From CAIYUC01 sp963682005 (lineage in GTDB: Bacteria > Bacteroidota > Bacteroidia > Bacteroidales > FEN-979), in assembly GCA_963682005.1 (NCBI GenBank), contig OY820914.1, forward strand, positions 4,278,001 through 4,342,000: 64,000 nt of DNA, in the 5' to 3' direction. Below are positions 35,254 through 44,553 of the stretch, piece by piece (position 1 is the stretch's first letter; each line of letters starts with the position of its first letter). The position numbers and the translations under genes were made by a program. The notes under the pieces are model-generated. The model did not search any database and was not told where the DNA came from. It saw only the letters and a list, made by a program, of their open reading frames with translations.

Positions 35254-35333
35254 AGTTGTTGAGTTGTTGATTTGCAAAGTTGGCTGATTTTTAATCTAAG
35301 GACCCTGTGACTTTGTGACCCTGTGACTTTTAA
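35254..35333. repeat. Octad repeat arrays between pcm and the YwqK-like gene
   Basis: Two AGTTGTTG units (35254-35269), and ACCCTGTG, ACTTTGTG, ACCCTGTG and ACTTTTAA (35302-35333). The period here is 8 bp rather than 7. Confidence 0.7.
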
Positions 35334-35349
35334 TCCAAAACATAATACC

Positions 35350-36084
35350 ATGAAAAAATTGATTTTATTTGCAAGTCTTACCGTACTGATCATTGCCTGC
35401 TCAACGGAGAAGGTGAATTTCGGTCAGTTGCAGGACAGGAATGGATTATTCTATCTTGTCAATAGTGACAAGCCATTCAGCGGGGAAGTTGTTTCCTTTG
35501 TCAATGGGAAGATTGAGTTTGAAGGTATCATTGAAAATGGGCTCAGGACCGGACGATGGGTTTATTACCATCCAAACGGACAAAAGAAGCAGGAAGGCAA
35601 TTACAGCGAAGGTTTGAAAGAAGGAAACTGGACTTCATGGAAAGAAAACGGACAATCTGATTTTGTGGAAGTGTATAAGTTCGGGAAAAATCTTAAAAAT
35701 GAAGCAAAACCTGATTCAGCATCAGTCCAGGATCCCGCAAAGGACCCCCTTGTCACCAGCCAGACGGCAACTCAGCAGACACAACAAACTGAACCTGTGA
35801 AGCCAGCGAAAATTACGCCCGCTGAACAAAAATCAAAAACAGAAAAAACCGCAGAGACGGAACCTGCAAAAAAGATGGAAAAGAAAGAAGAAGCAGTTCT
35901 GTGGCAACGTCTGCATGGTGCCCCGGTCAAATACCTCGACGGAATTCCATACACCGGTGCTGTTGTCAAATACTGGCCAAACGGTAACAGGGAATTTTAC
36001 GGATATATGCATTCCGGCAGAAAAACAGGAAAGTGGACGTACTACGACAAGTACGAGCATATTAAGAACATCAAATATTATTAG
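35350..36084 (+). CDS. YwqK-like (MORN-type) lipoprotein
   Basis: 244 residues from the ATG at 35350. Signal peptide with lipobox LTVLIIACS. Two clusters of MORN-like repeats (GRWVYYHPNGQKKQEGNYSE; KYWPNGNREFYGYMHSGRKT) flank a low-complexity linker rich in Gln, Thr, Lys and Glu (about residues 125-190). Proteins of this type are common in Bacteroidota and are often annotated as YwqK antitoxin; here there is no toxin neighbour, so a structural surface role is more likely. The 3' end overlaps the convergent ccmF-type gene by 14 bases. Confidence 0.78.
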   Translation: MKKLILFASLTVLIIACSTEKVNFGQLQDRNGLFYLVNSDKPFSGEVVSFVNGKIEFEGIIENGLRTGRWVYYHPNGQKKQEGNYSEGLKEGNWTSWKENGQSDFVEVYKFGKNLKNEAKPDSASVQDPAKDPLVTSQTATQQTQQTEPVKPAKITPAEQKSKTEKTAETEPAKKMEKKEEAVLWQRLHGAPVKYLDGIPYTGAVVKYWPNGNREFYGYMHSGRKTGKWTYYDKYEHIKNIKYY

Positions 36085-38125
36085 CCATCCGCCGCCTGAT
36101 CCTCCGGACAAACGCATAGGAGAAGCCGATCGTCATAATGATCGCTCCTGCCCAGAGAATATTAATATAGGGATTCATTATTGCCTTTATGACGATATAA
36201 TCCTGGTCCTTCCCGACAAATGATATATAAAGGTAATAATCCCGCATCAGGAAGTGTTTCGTATCAGGATTGTATACATCTCCCATCCGTGGATGGCTGT
36301 TGACTGATGGAAACAAGGTGAATTGCTGTTTAAAGCCATCTACATTCCTTTTAAGGAAATCAAGCTTGTAGATTGTTGTGTTCCCCTGTGACTTCTTATC
36401 CGAATAAACGATATAAAACCCCTTCATGTAAAGGGTATCGTTCCGCTGAAGCAGCAGATTCTCTTCATTCGTCTTTGTGTCGCCAAGATCGAACGTGGAT
36501 GTATTGGATGAAATGATCGTGGAATTGGAAAAAGTCAGCAACGTTCCCAAAAGAAATGTTCCGAATCCGAGATGAGAAATGATTGCAGCGATATTCCTTG
36601 GTTTTGCAATGTTAAAAACCAGGTTATACAGGGATGAGGTAAGTCCGAAAAAAATGAACAGAAGAAGGAACGCCAAGTTAAAGTTCCTTACAACCCCGGA
36701 AACCAGGAATGGAATAACAAGGGCTATTGAGAGAAGGAATGGGATCATCATTTTCCGGAGAAATCCCCTGGCTTCATTTTCCTGGTAATTGAGGAATTGC
36801 GAGAATCCGATAAATCCGATGATAAGCAATGAATATGGGGTCTGCCACTTGTTGAAAAATCCTACCCTGTCGGCCGGAGGTGCAATATCTGTATGGAAAA
36901 GACTGTTAAAAACTGGGATTGACGTTGTGAAAACAATCTGGAAAGCAGACAGAACAATTATAATTGCCCCGATAAACATCCAGAATTCCCGGGATAAGAT
37001 CTTATCACCTTTCTTTTTATAGATCCTTTTTCCATGGACAATGATCAATACCGTCATGAGGATCAGGAATACGATAAGGAACATCAGTAATTGTGTTGTC
37101 ATCCCGTTATCACCGAAAGAATGCGCTGAAGTGTTTGCCAGGACCCCGCTGCGGGTCAGGAAACTTGCATAGAGAACAAGCACATATGAAAGGCAAATAA
37201 AAATAAAGGAAGTGAGAAGGGCATAATTCTGTTTTTTTGCGATGAGCAGGAAGTGTATGCTGGCGACCAGTGTCATCCATGGAACAAGGGATGAATTTTC
37301 CACCGGATCCCATGACCAGAATCCGCCAAAAGTAAGTGAAACATAAGCCCAGGCACCACCAAGCAGAATTCCGGCTCCGAGCACTGTTGCTGAAATTATG
37401 GTCCACGGAAGTGCCAGGCGGATCCATGAAAGGTAATCCTTTTTCAGTAAAGCCGCAATTGCATATGCAAATGGAACCAATGCGAGCGCATATCCCAGGA
37501 AAAGGATCGGTGGATGGATCGTCATCCAGATATTCTCGAGCAATGGATTCAGTCCGTTGCCATCGACAAGGGATTGCAGGTAATCTGGCTGGGTAAATAT
37601 CGTTCCTTCCAGGCTGGGCAATGTATCGCGCAAAAGGGTAAACGGACTTCCGCCAATTTTAGCAGCGCCCAGATGGATCCCGAGCATCATGGAGGTAACG
37701 AAGACCTGTGACAGCGATACGATCATCATCACCTGGGTCTCCCATTTTCTTGCGATAAAAACAAGGATAACCCCTATCAGAGCCTGGAAGATGGCCCAGG
37801 TAAGAAAGCTTCCCTCCTGTCCTGCCCAGAAACACGAAATGATGTATTTGACCGGAAGTGATTTGGATGAATATTCCCACACATAAGAGTACTCGAAATA
37901 ATGCCGGAAGATCAGGTAATACAGGATAAAACCAACGGCTACGAGCGAGAAAGCATGAAGAAGGAAAAAACCCTTTGCTGCTTTTTGAAGCAGGCCCCAC
38001 GGACTCTTTACGTTTCTGTAATTAAGAAAGTACAGGATCGTTGCCAGGATGGAAGCCGCAAATGCGGTCCACACAAATCCTTTTCCGATCAGCCCGGGGA
38101 GAATATGTTCACCAATGTATTGCAT
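36071..38125 (-). CDS. CcmF/CcsA-type haem lyase (cytochrome c assembly)
   Basis: 684 residues when started at the ATG at 38123-38125, giving the typical MQYIGEHILPG start; the longer frame to 38155 overlaps a promoter box. Many membrane segments and the WWD-type motif (GGFWSWDPVENSSLVPW) with conserved histidines identify the CcmF/NrfE haem handling family. It attaches haem to apocytochrome c in the periplasm. No other ccm genes are near, so the partners must be elsewhere. The last segment (NILWAGAIIMTIG) resembles the CcmF C-terminus. Confidence 0.9.
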   Translation of the reverse strand: MQYIGEHILPGLIGKGFVWTAFAASILATILYFLNYRNVKSPWGLLQKAAKGFFLLHAFSLVAVGFILYYLIFRHYFEYSYVWEYSSKSLPVKYIISCFWAGQEGSFLTWAIFQALIGVILVFIARKWETQVMMIVSLSQVFVTSMMLGIHLGAAKIGGSPFTLLRDTLPSLEGTIFTQPDYLQSLVDGNGLNPLLENIWMTIHPPILFLGYALALVPFAYAIAALLKKDYLSWIRLALPWTIISATVLGAGILLGGAWAYVSLTFGGFWSWDPVENSSLVPWMTLVASIHFLLIAKKQNYALLTSFIFICLSYVLVLYASFLTRSGVLANTSAHSFGDNGMTTQLLMFLIVFLILMTVLIIVHGKRIYKKKGDKILSREFWMFIGAIIIVLSAFQIVFTTSIPVFNSLFHTDIAPPADRVGFFNKWQTPYSLLIIGFIGFSQFLNYQENEARGFLRKMMIPFLLSIALVIPFLVSGVVRNFNLAFLLLFIFFGLTSSLYNLVFNIAKPRNIAAIISHLGFGTFLLGTLLTFSNSTIISSNTSTFDLGDTKTNEENLLLQRNDTLYMKGFYIVYSDKKSQGNTTIYKLDFLKRNVDGFKQQFTLFPSVNSHPRMGDVYNPDTKHFLMRDYYLYISFVGKDQDYIVIKAIMNPYINILWAGAIIMTIGFSYAFVRRIRRRMANNI

Positions 38126-38152
38126 TCTTATATCTATATGGTTAAATCCGTG

Positions 38153-38160
38153 CAAAATTA
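38153..38160 (-). promoter_or_regulatory. Candidate -7 box for the ccmF-type gene
   Basis: Minus strand TAATTTTG matches TAnnTTTG and supports the start codon at 38125 (28 bases downstream) rather than 38155. No clear -33 box. Confidence 0.5.
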
Positions 38161-38208
38161 CTCTTTTAACCGTGAAAAATAAAATTCTGATTATCTTCGC
38201 TTAAAAAT

Positions 38209-38970
38209 ATGAATATGAAAAAGATCGGACTCATCGGGGGGTCGGGACTCGAAAAGCTTAATATTTTCAGCAATGCCGAAGAAATCATTGTTTCAACTCC
38301 TTACGGAGATACCAGTTCTTCATTCTATAAAGGCAGGATCGGAAATTGCGAGGTTTATATCCTCTCACGGCATGGAAGACAGCACAGGATCACTCCCACC
38401 CACGTAAACAACAGGGCCAATATCGATGCCATGCGCCAGATTGGCTGTGAATGCATCATCGCAACCACAGCATGCGGCAGCCTCAAAGATGAGATCGGGC
38501 GCGGACACATAGTGATCCTCGATCAGTTTATCGACTTTACCATCCATCGTGCGCGAACATTTTTCGATGTATTTGAACCTGGCCAGATGAAACATACTCC
38601 GATGGGAGATCCTTTTTCAGCCGATCTGCGGAAACTGATCAACGAAACTGCTTCGGATCTCAACCTGCCGTATCATCCTTCTGGTACGGTTGTCACCATT
38701 GAAGGACCACGGTTTTCCACCAGGGCTGAATCGAAAATGTTCAGGATCCTCGGCGCAGATGTCATCAATATGAGCACGGCCCCGGAAGCCACTCTGGCCA
38801 ATGAGGCGGGTATCCCTTATGCTGCAATCGCCTTATCCACTGATTATGACTCCTGGAAACATGATGAAAGCCCCGTCACATGGGAAGAGGTTTTAAAGGT
38901 ATTCGAGGAAAATGTTGTACATGTAACGGATCTTCTGGTCCGGCTCCTGGCAAAAATCGGATCAGAATGA
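38209..38970 (+). CDS. mtnP: S-methyl-5'-thioadenosine phosphorylase
   Basis: 253 residues. GLIGGSGLEKL at the start, LSRHGRQHRITPTHVNNRAN, TACGSLKDEI and EGPRFSTRAESKMFR identify the MTAP/PNP family; the presence of NMSTAPEATLANEAGIPY and CSH-less active site pattern is in line with methylthioadenosine phosphorylase. It splits methylthioadenosine into adenine and methylthioribose-1-phosphate. A second Met at 38215 is an equally possible start. Divergent from the ccmF-type gene. Confidence 0.88.
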   Translation: MNMKKIGLIGGSGLEKLNIFSNAEEIIVSTPYGDTSSSFYKGRIGNCEVYILSRHGRQHRITPTHVNNRANIDAMRQIGCECIIATTACGSLKDEIGRGHIVILDQFIDFTIHRARTFFDVFEPGQMKHTPMGDPFSADLRKLINETASDLNLPYHPSGTVVTIEGPRFSTRAESKMFRILGADVINMSTAPEATLANEAGIPYAAIALSTDYDSWKHDESPVTWEEVLKVFEENVVHVTDLLVRLLAKIGSE

Positions 38971-38999
38971 TCTGATTGTGTATTTTAAATAATTATCAT

Positions 39000-40406
39000 A
39001 TGAGAGTCTTTTTGAGGGTATTTTGGCTGGCGGACTTCTTACTGATACTTTGTTCCGGAAGACCGCAAACGGGATTATTCCTTAACCATTTTTCCGCCGG
39101 GTTCACACAGCCGACCTGTATCGCAAATGCGGGTGACAACCGGCTTTTTGTGACTGAACAGGCGGGATTGATACGAATTGCTGATTCACTTGGGAACATA
39201 AAACCTTTGCCTTTCCTCGATATATCAGACCGTGTCAATTCAGCCCTGACGGAACAGGGTCTTCTTGGACTGGCCTTTCACCCGGAATTTCAATCAAACG
39301 GCTATTTTTATGTAAATTACACCGGGACAGGCGACAGTACACATATTTCAAGGTTCAGCGTTAGCCTTCAGAATGCAGACAGTGCCGTTGCGGCGAGTGA
39401 AAAGAAACTGATGACTATATACCAGCCATACACGAATCATAATGGTGGCGATCTGCAATTCGGTACGGATGGCTTCCTTTACATTGGGATGGGAGATGGC
39501 GGTTCGGTAGGCGATCCGGAGAACCGGGCGCAGGATTCACTGCAGCTCCTGGGAAAGATGCTCCGTATTGATGTCGACAACGGCGATCCCTATGCAATAC
39601 CAGTTACAAACCCCTTTTATGATCACACAGGAGTACGGCAGGAAATCTGGGCGCTTGGTATGAGAAATCCATGGAGGTTCAGCTTTGACAGGGCCACCGG
39701 TGATCTCTGGATCGGAGATGTCGGCCAGAACATGTTCGAAGAGATCGATTATCAGCCTGCTGCAAGTGCGGGAGGTGAAAATTACGGCTGGCGCTGTTAT
39801 GAGGGTGATACAGTTTACAATCAAGTGGGTTGCGGCACTCCTGATCATTATACATTCCCTTTATTCACCTACCGGCATGAAAGTTCAGATCCGTGCAACT
39901 CGGTAACAGGTGGATATGTTTACAGGGGAAGCAAATATCCACCGATGTCGGGCCGATACTACTTCGCGGATTATTGCACAAATGATTTATGGTCAATCCG
40001 ACAGGTCTCCGGATCATGGACAATCTCCTACCTTGGCAGATTCGGATCCGACAATTTAAGCACCTTCGGCGAGGATGTTCATGGGGAACTCTATGCTGCA
40101 GCGCGGACGAGCGGAATTATTTACCAGGTTGCCGATACTTCAGTGGAATCTGTTCCGACCATAGAGTATGGGTCAATTTCAGTTCAACCCAATCCATTCA
40201 GGCAAATTGTAAGCATATCCATCCTTTCGTATTACAGGTCAACCACCAATGTTAATTTATTAAATATCCAGGGAAAAATGATCCGGTCATATGAAATTCG
40301 CGAAAAAAAAACAGCCCTGGATCTTGGATTCCTTGACCCGGGGCTATATCTTCTTGAAATCCGGCAAAACGGCCAGACATTCTACAGAAAGCTAATCAAA
40401 CAGTAG
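39000..40406 (+). CDS. Secreted sugar (PQQ-type) dehydrogenase with T9SS sorting domain
   Basis: 468 residues from the ATG at 39000. After a signal peptide comes a six-bladed propeller of the glucose/sorbosone dehydrogenase family (EQGLLGLAFHPEF, HNGGDLQFGTDGFLYIGMGD, GMRNPWRFSFD, WIGDVGQNMFEEI, ENYGWRCYEG). The C-terminal 75 residues (SVQPNPFRQIVSIS... ending YRKLIKQ) match a type A T9SS sorting domain. It would oxidise sugars outside the cell if PQQ is available; many homologues lack known substrates. Followed closely by convergent eno. Confidence 0.88.
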   Translation: MRVFLRVFWLADFLLILCSGRPQTGLFLNHFSAGFTQPTCIANAGDNRLFVTEQAGLIRIADSLGNIKPLPFLDISDRVNSALTEQGLLGLAFHPEFQSNGYFYVNYTGTGDSTHISRFSVSLQNADSAVAASEKKLMTIYQPYTNHNGGDLQFGTDGFLYIGMGDGGSVGDPENRAQDSLQLLGKMLRIDVDNGDPYAIPVTNPFYDHTGVRQEIWALGMRNPWRFSFDRATGDLWIGDVGQNMFEEIDYQPAASAGGENYGWRCYEGDTVYNQVGCGTPDHYTFPLFTYRHESSDPCNSVTGGYVYRGSKYPPMSGRYYFADYCTNDLWSIRQVSGSWTISYLGRFGSDNLSTFGEDVHGELYAAARTSGIIYQVADTSVESVPTIEYGSISVQPNPFRQIVSISILSYYRSTTNVNLLNIQGKMIRSYEIREKKTALDLGFLDPGLYLLEIRQNGQTFYRKLIKQ

Positions 40407-40418
40407 CTTTTACTCCTG

Positions 40419-41708
40419 TTACCTGGCGTACTTAAAATCTTTCCCAGGGTATTTAGCGGCTGTACCAAGTTGTTCTTCAATTCTCATCAACTGGTTGTAT
40501 TTTGCGATACGTTCCGACCTGCATGCAGATCCCGTCTTGATCAGGCCTGTGTTCAGTGCGACTGCAAGATCGGCAATGGTTGTATCTTCCGTTTCTCCTG
40601 ATCTGTGGCTGATCACTGCGGTATAAGAGTTACGATAAGCCAGGTTTACGGCACTGATCGTTTCTGTCAGTGTCCCGATCTGGTTCACTTTGATCAGTAT
40701 TGAATTGGCCACGCCTTTGTTTATTCCTTTCTGCAATCTGTCAACATTGGTAACGAAAAGATCATCGCCGACGAGCTGGATCTTGCTCCCCAGTTCCTTG
40801 GTCATCAGTTTCCATCCATCCCAGTCATCCTCTGCCATGCCATCCTCGATGGAAATGATCGGGTAGCGTTTCACCCAATCTTTCCAGAAATCCACCATTT
40901 CTTTTGGGGAAAGCTTGTCGCCTGTAGATTTATGAAGATGGTAAACATTTTCCTCAGGGATAAAGTATTCGGAAGAAGCCGGGTCAAGGGCAATGTAAAT
41001 GTCCTTCCCTGGTTTATAACCAGCCGTTTCAATCGCCTTAAGGATAACTTTCAGGGCTTCTTCATTTGACTTCAGGTTTGGAGCAAAACCGCCTTCGTCA
41101 CCAACATTGGTGGAGTATTTGCCCTTCTTCAGAACATTTTTCAGGTGATGAAATACTTCGGCCCCCATTCTGATCGCCTCAGTGAAAGAATCTGCTCCTA
41201 CCGGCATGATCATGAACTCCTGGAAATCGATTGAATTGTCGGCATGTGAACCTCCGTTAAGAATGTTCATCATGGGTATTGGCAGGGTATTGGCAGAAAC
41301 ACCGCCGAGATAACGATACAATTGCTGGTTTGTGGACTGTGCCGCTGCATTGGCGACTGCAAGAGATACACCGAGGATTGCATTTGCGCCTAATTTCCCT
41401 TTATTATCCGTTCCGTCGAGATCGATAAGTTTCTGGTCGATCTCTACCTGGTCAGTAACGTACATCCCAGCAATTTCCTCAGCAATGACCTTATTTACAT
41501 TCTGAACTGCGTTCAGGACTCCTTTACCCAGGTAAAACTTCTTGTCTCCATCACGAAGCTCCACGGCCTCATGAACTCCGGTGGATGCGCCGGATGGCAC
41601 TGCTGCCCTGCCCAGGATCCCACCATCTGTAACAACATCGACTTCAATTGTCGGATTCCCGCGTGAATCGAGAATCTGACGTGCATGTACCGAAATGATT
41701 GTGCTCAT
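40419..41708 (-). CDS. eno: Enolase
   Basis: 429 residues, standard length. RQILDSRGNPTIEVDV at the N-terminus, NKGKLGANAILGVSLA, the metal and catalytic region SIEDGMAEDDW and SHRSGETEDTTIADLAV are all intact. It catalyses the dehydration of 2-phosphoglycerate to phosphoenolpyruvate in glycolysis. It lies after the ribosomal operon terminator in the same direction; no good promoter box is visible in the 31-bp gap, so partial read-through is possible. Confidence 0.98.
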   Translation of the reverse strand: MSTIISVHARQILDSRGNPTIEVDVVTDGGILGRAAVPSGASTGVHEAVELRDGDKKFYLGKGVLNAVQNVNKVIAEEIAGMYVTDQVEIDQKLIDLDGTDNKGKLGANAILGVSLAVANAAAQSTNQQLYRYLGGVSANTLPIPMMNILNGGSHADNSIDFQEFMIMPVGADSFTEAIRMGAEVFHHLKNVLKKGKYSTNVGDEGGFAPNLKSNEEALKVILKAIETAGYKPGKDIYIALDPASSEYFIPEENVYHLHKSTGDKLSPKEMVDFWKDWVKRYPIISIEDGMAEDDWDGWKLMTKELGSKIQLVGDDLFVTNVDRLQKGINKGVANSILIKVNQIGTLTETISAVNLAYRNSYTAVISHRSGETEDTTIADLAVALNTGLIKTGSACRSERIAKYNQLMRIEEQLGTAAKYPGKDFKYAR

Positions 41709-41738
41709 ATTTTCAGTTTTTAAAATGATTACTTTCCT

Positions 41739-41778
41739 AAAAAAAAAGGATAAAAGTCATAATGCCTTTTATCCTTTA
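41739..41778 (-). terminator. Terminator of the ribosomal alpha operon
   Basis: AAAGGATAAAAG (41745-41756) and CTTTTATCCTTT (41766-41777) form a 12-bp stem with a nine-base loop. On the minus strand it is followed by a run of nine T. It separates rplQ from eno. Confidence 0.88.
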
Positions 41779-41797
41779 TTACATCAATGAATGTTCT

Positions 41798-42394
41798 TTA
41801 TTTCTCTTCTTCGGCTGCAGGAGTTTCCTGATCCGTTTGTTCTTCCGGCTTTTCTTCTTTAACCTGATCTTCAACAACAGGCTTTTCGGTTTTCTTTACT
41901 TTCTTTGCTTTTGCTTCAGATGTTGCACCTGCAGTTTCAATCTCGCCTGTTGCCTTGTCGGATGTTTTCTTGGCCGGACTTCTGCGACGGCGGGTCGTCT
42001 TGGTCTTGACCTCTTCTTTTCCACCGAGCATGATTTCATTATAATCCACCAGTTCGATGAAACACATATCAGCATTATCACCAAGCCTGGTCCCTGTTTT
42101 CAGGATACGGGTATAACCTCCGGGACGGTCAGCAATTTTCTTCGAAATCTCCCGGAACAATTCCGTAACTGCTTCTTTATTCTGCAGGTGACTGAATACA
42201 ACCCTTCTTGAATGGGTTGAGTCTTCTTTCGAATGTGTCAGAAGTGGTTCAATATATGTACGCAGCGCTTTTGCTTTTGCAAGTGTCGTACTGATCCTTT
42301 TATGGAGTATCAACGATGAAGCCATGTTTGACAGAAGTGCTTTCCTGTGTGAACTGGTCCTCCCTAAGTGGTTGATTTTCTTTCCGTGTCTCAT
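41798..42394 (-). CDS. rplQ: 50S ribosomal protein L17 with long acidic-basic tail
   Basis: 198 residues. The first 120 are standard L17 (MRHGKKINHLGRTSSHRKAL; RPGGYTRILKTGTRLGDNADM). About 70 further residues form a low-complexity tail of Lys, Glu, Thr and Ala that is longer than in most bacteria; similar tails are found in Bacteroidota. L17 sits at the exit tunnel. Last gene of the alpha operon, followed by a strong terminator. Confidence 0.96.
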   Translation of the reverse strand: MRHGKKINHLGRTSSHRKALLSNMASSLILHKRISTTLAKAKALRTYIEPLLTHSKEDSTHSRRVVFSHLQNKEAVTELFREISKKIADRPGGYTRILKTGTRLGDNADMCFIELVDYNEIMLGGKEEVKTKTTRRRRSPAKKTSDKATGEIETAGATSEAKAKKVKKTEKPVVEDQVKEEKPEEQTDQETPAAEEEK

Positions 42395-42399
42395 TTCAA

Positions 42400-43392
42400 T
42401 TATTCCTTATCTAATTTATATTTTGAAGTATTCATGCCAAATTCCAGGCCCTTTGTTTTCACAAGTTCTTCGAGTTCGGTCAGTGATTTCTTACCGAAAT
42501 TTCTGAATTTAAGAAGGTCATTCTTGTTAAACGCAACAAGATCCCCAAGGGTTTCAACATCAGCTGCTTTCAGGCAGTTGAGGGCTCTTACTGACAGGTC
42601 AAGATCGACCAGTTTTGTCTTCAATAGCTGGCGGATATGGAGCGAAGTTTCATCGAATTCCTCTGTAACAGCTTTTTCAGCTGTATCCAGTGTGATCTTT
42701 TCATCTGAAAAGAGCATAAAATGGTGGATAAGGATCTTTGCAGCTTCCTTCAGTGCTGTTTTTGGATGGATTGAACCATCTGTCTCAACATCGATAACCA
42801 GTTTTTCATAGTCCGTTTTCTGTTCCACCCTGTAATTTTCAACATGATAGGTAACATTCCGGATCGGCGTATGAATAGAATCTATAGGTATTCTGCCAAT
42901 GATTGAACCAAGGGTTTTATTTTCCTCGGCGGGGACATAGCCACGTCCTTTATCGATTGATATCTCCATGGTAACCTTTACATTTGGTTCCATATGGCAG
43001 ATAACAATATCCGGGTTCAGAACCTGGAATACCGACAGAAATTTATTGATATCGCCGGCTTTGAATGAATTCTGCTGGGCGATAATAACCGTAACTTTTT
43101 CTGAAGATTCGGTTTCTATCTGACGTTTGAACCTGATCTGTTTCAGGTTCAGGAGTATTTCCGTGACATCCTCAATCACCCCTTTGATGGTTGAGAATTC
43201 CTGGTCGACACCTTCTATTTTAACTGAAGTAATTGCATAACCTTCCAGTGAGGAAAGCAATATCCTTCGTAAAGCATTACCGATTGTGATCCCAAAACCC
43301 GGTTCCAGCGGACGAAATTCAAAGACACCTTTGTAGTCATCTGCTTCGACCATGATCACCTTATCTGGTTTCTGGAAAGGTAATATCGCCAT
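42400..43392 (-). CDS. rpoA: RNA polymerase alpha subunit
   Basis: 330 residues. N-terminal assembly domain with FEFRPLEPGFGITIGNALRRILLSS and C-terminal domain ending in KNDLLKFRNFGKKSLTELEE, which contacts upstream DNA and activators. Standard position between rpsD and rplQ. A small hairpin lies in the 74-bp spacer upstream. Confidence 0.98.
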   Translation of the reverse strand: MAILPFQKPDKVIMVEADDYKGVFEFRPLEPGFGITIGNALRRILLSSLEGYAITSVKIEGVDQEFSTIKGVIEDVTEILLNLKQIRFKRQIETESSEKVTVIIAQQNSFKAGDINKFLSVFQVLNPDIVICHMEPNVKVTMEISIDKGRGYVPAEENKTLGSIIGRIPIDSIHTPIRNVTYHVENYRVEQKTDYEKLVIDVETDGSIHPKTALKEAAKILIHHFMLFSDEKITLDTAEKAVTEEFDETSLHIRQLLKTKLVDLDLSVRALNCLKAADVETLGDLVAFNKNDLLKFRNFGKKSLTELEELVKTKGLEFGMNTSKYKLDKE

Positions 43393-43434
43393 GTTATATT
43401 TTTTAAATTTATTAAACGTTTATTTTGAGCAAAC

Positions 43435-43448
43435 CCGGAAGACTCCGG
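43435..43448 (-). other. Small hairpin between rpsD and rpoA
   Basis: CCGGA-AGAC-TCCGG forms a five-pair stem with a four-base loop in the longest spacer of the alpha region. It could be an RNA element that sets rpoA expression or a protein-binding site, but it is short and could be chance. Confidence 0.4.
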
Positions 43449-43466
43449 CTTTAACAGGTTGTTGCT

Positions 43467-44072
43467 TTATTTGGAATACAACTCGACGATCAGTTGTTCT
43501 TTAATATTTTCGGGAATTTCAGATCTTTCGGGATAATTCATAAATTTTCCTGTCATAAGATTGCCATCCCATTCGAGCCAGGAAAATTGGTTTGAACGTC
43601 CGGAAAGTGAATCGGTTATCATTTCAAGAGACTTTGATCGTTCCCTGACACTAATGATATCGCCTGGTTTCAGTTCAAATGAAGGGATGTTACAAACTCT
43701 GCCATTCACAATTATATGTCTGTGGCCGACAAGTTGACGGGCACCACTTCTGCTTGGGGAGATCCCAAGGCGAAAAACGACGTTATCCAGCCTGGATTCG
43801 ATTAATTGTAACAGAACCTCACCGGTAATCCCCTTTTTCCTGGATGCTTTCAGGAAGATATTTTTGAATTGCTTTTCAAGGATCCCGTATGTATATTTAG
43901 CTTTCTGCTTCTCCATCAACTGCGTACCGTATTCTGAAAGTTTAGCCCTTCTTTTCGACTGTCCATGCATTCCCGGTGGATAATTTTTCTTTTCATAAGA
44001 TTTATCCGCACCAAAGATCGGATCTCTGAACTTTCTCGCAATTCTTGATTTTGGACCAATGTATCTAGCCAT
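43467..44072 (-). CDS. rpsD: 30S ribosomal protein S4
   Basis: 201 residues with MARYIGPKSRIARKF at the start and the S4 RNA-binding domain (ESRLDNVVFRLG, ARQLVGHRHIIVNGRVCNIPS). A primary 16S rRNA-binding protein and, in other bacteria, autoregulator of this operon. Confidence 0.98.
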   Translation of the reverse strand: MARYIGPKSRIARKFRDPIFGADKSYEKKNYPPGMHGQSKRRAKLSEYGTQLMEKQKAKYTYGILEKQFKNIFLKASRKKGITGEVLLQLIESRLDNVVFRLGISPSRSGARQLVGHRHIIVNGRVCNIPSFELKPGDIISVRERSKSLEMITDSLSGRSNQFSWLEWDGNLMTGKFMNYPERSEIPENIKEQLIVELYSK

Positions 44073-44108
44073 GTTGCTTTATATGATTAAATTTTAATAA
44101 ATGCTCAA

Positions 44109-44498
44109 TTATACCCTTCTTCTTTTCGGCGGTCTGCAACCATTGTGTGGCAATGGAGTTACATCCATAATTTCGGCCACCTCGATCCCGGAAGTATGGA
44201 TGGTACGGATTGCGGATTCACGTCCGGCACCCGGTCCCTTTATAAAAACCTTTACCTTACGCAGGCCCAGGTCGTAGGCAACCTTCGATGCTTCCTGTGC
44301 TGCCATCTGTGCAGCATACGGGGTGTTTTTCTTGGATCCTTTAAAACCCATTTTCCCTGCGGAAGACCAGGAAATGACCTGACCATTGTTATTGGTGAGT
44401 GTAATGATGATATTATTGAAAGATGCATTTACGTAAGCTTTTCCAATAGCATCTATCTTTACAACCCTTTTCTTTGAACTTTTTTCAGACTTTGCCAT
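44109..44498 (-). CDS. rpsK: 30S ribosomal protein S11
   Basis: 129 residues. NNIIITLTNNNGQVISWSSAG and the C-terminal DVTPLPHNGCRPPKRRRV are diagnostic. Part of the mRNA platform of the small subunit; placed between rpsM and rpsD as usual. Confidence 0.98.
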   Translation of the reverse strand: MAKSEKSSKKRVVKIDAIGKAYVNASFNNIIITLTNNNGQVISWSSAGKMGFKGSKKNTPYAAQMAAQEASKVAYDLGLRKVKVFIKGPGAGRESAIRTIHTSGIEVAEIMDVTPLPHNGCRPPKRRRV

Positions 44499-44553
44499 GT
44501 TTAATTTTCTGCTTTCTTAATTTACAAATACAATATACTGGCTAATGACCGGA

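Noticed and set aside
35350..36084. YwqK-type antitoxin of a toxin-antitoxin pair
   Set aside because: It has a lipoprotein signal and no toxin gene beside it.
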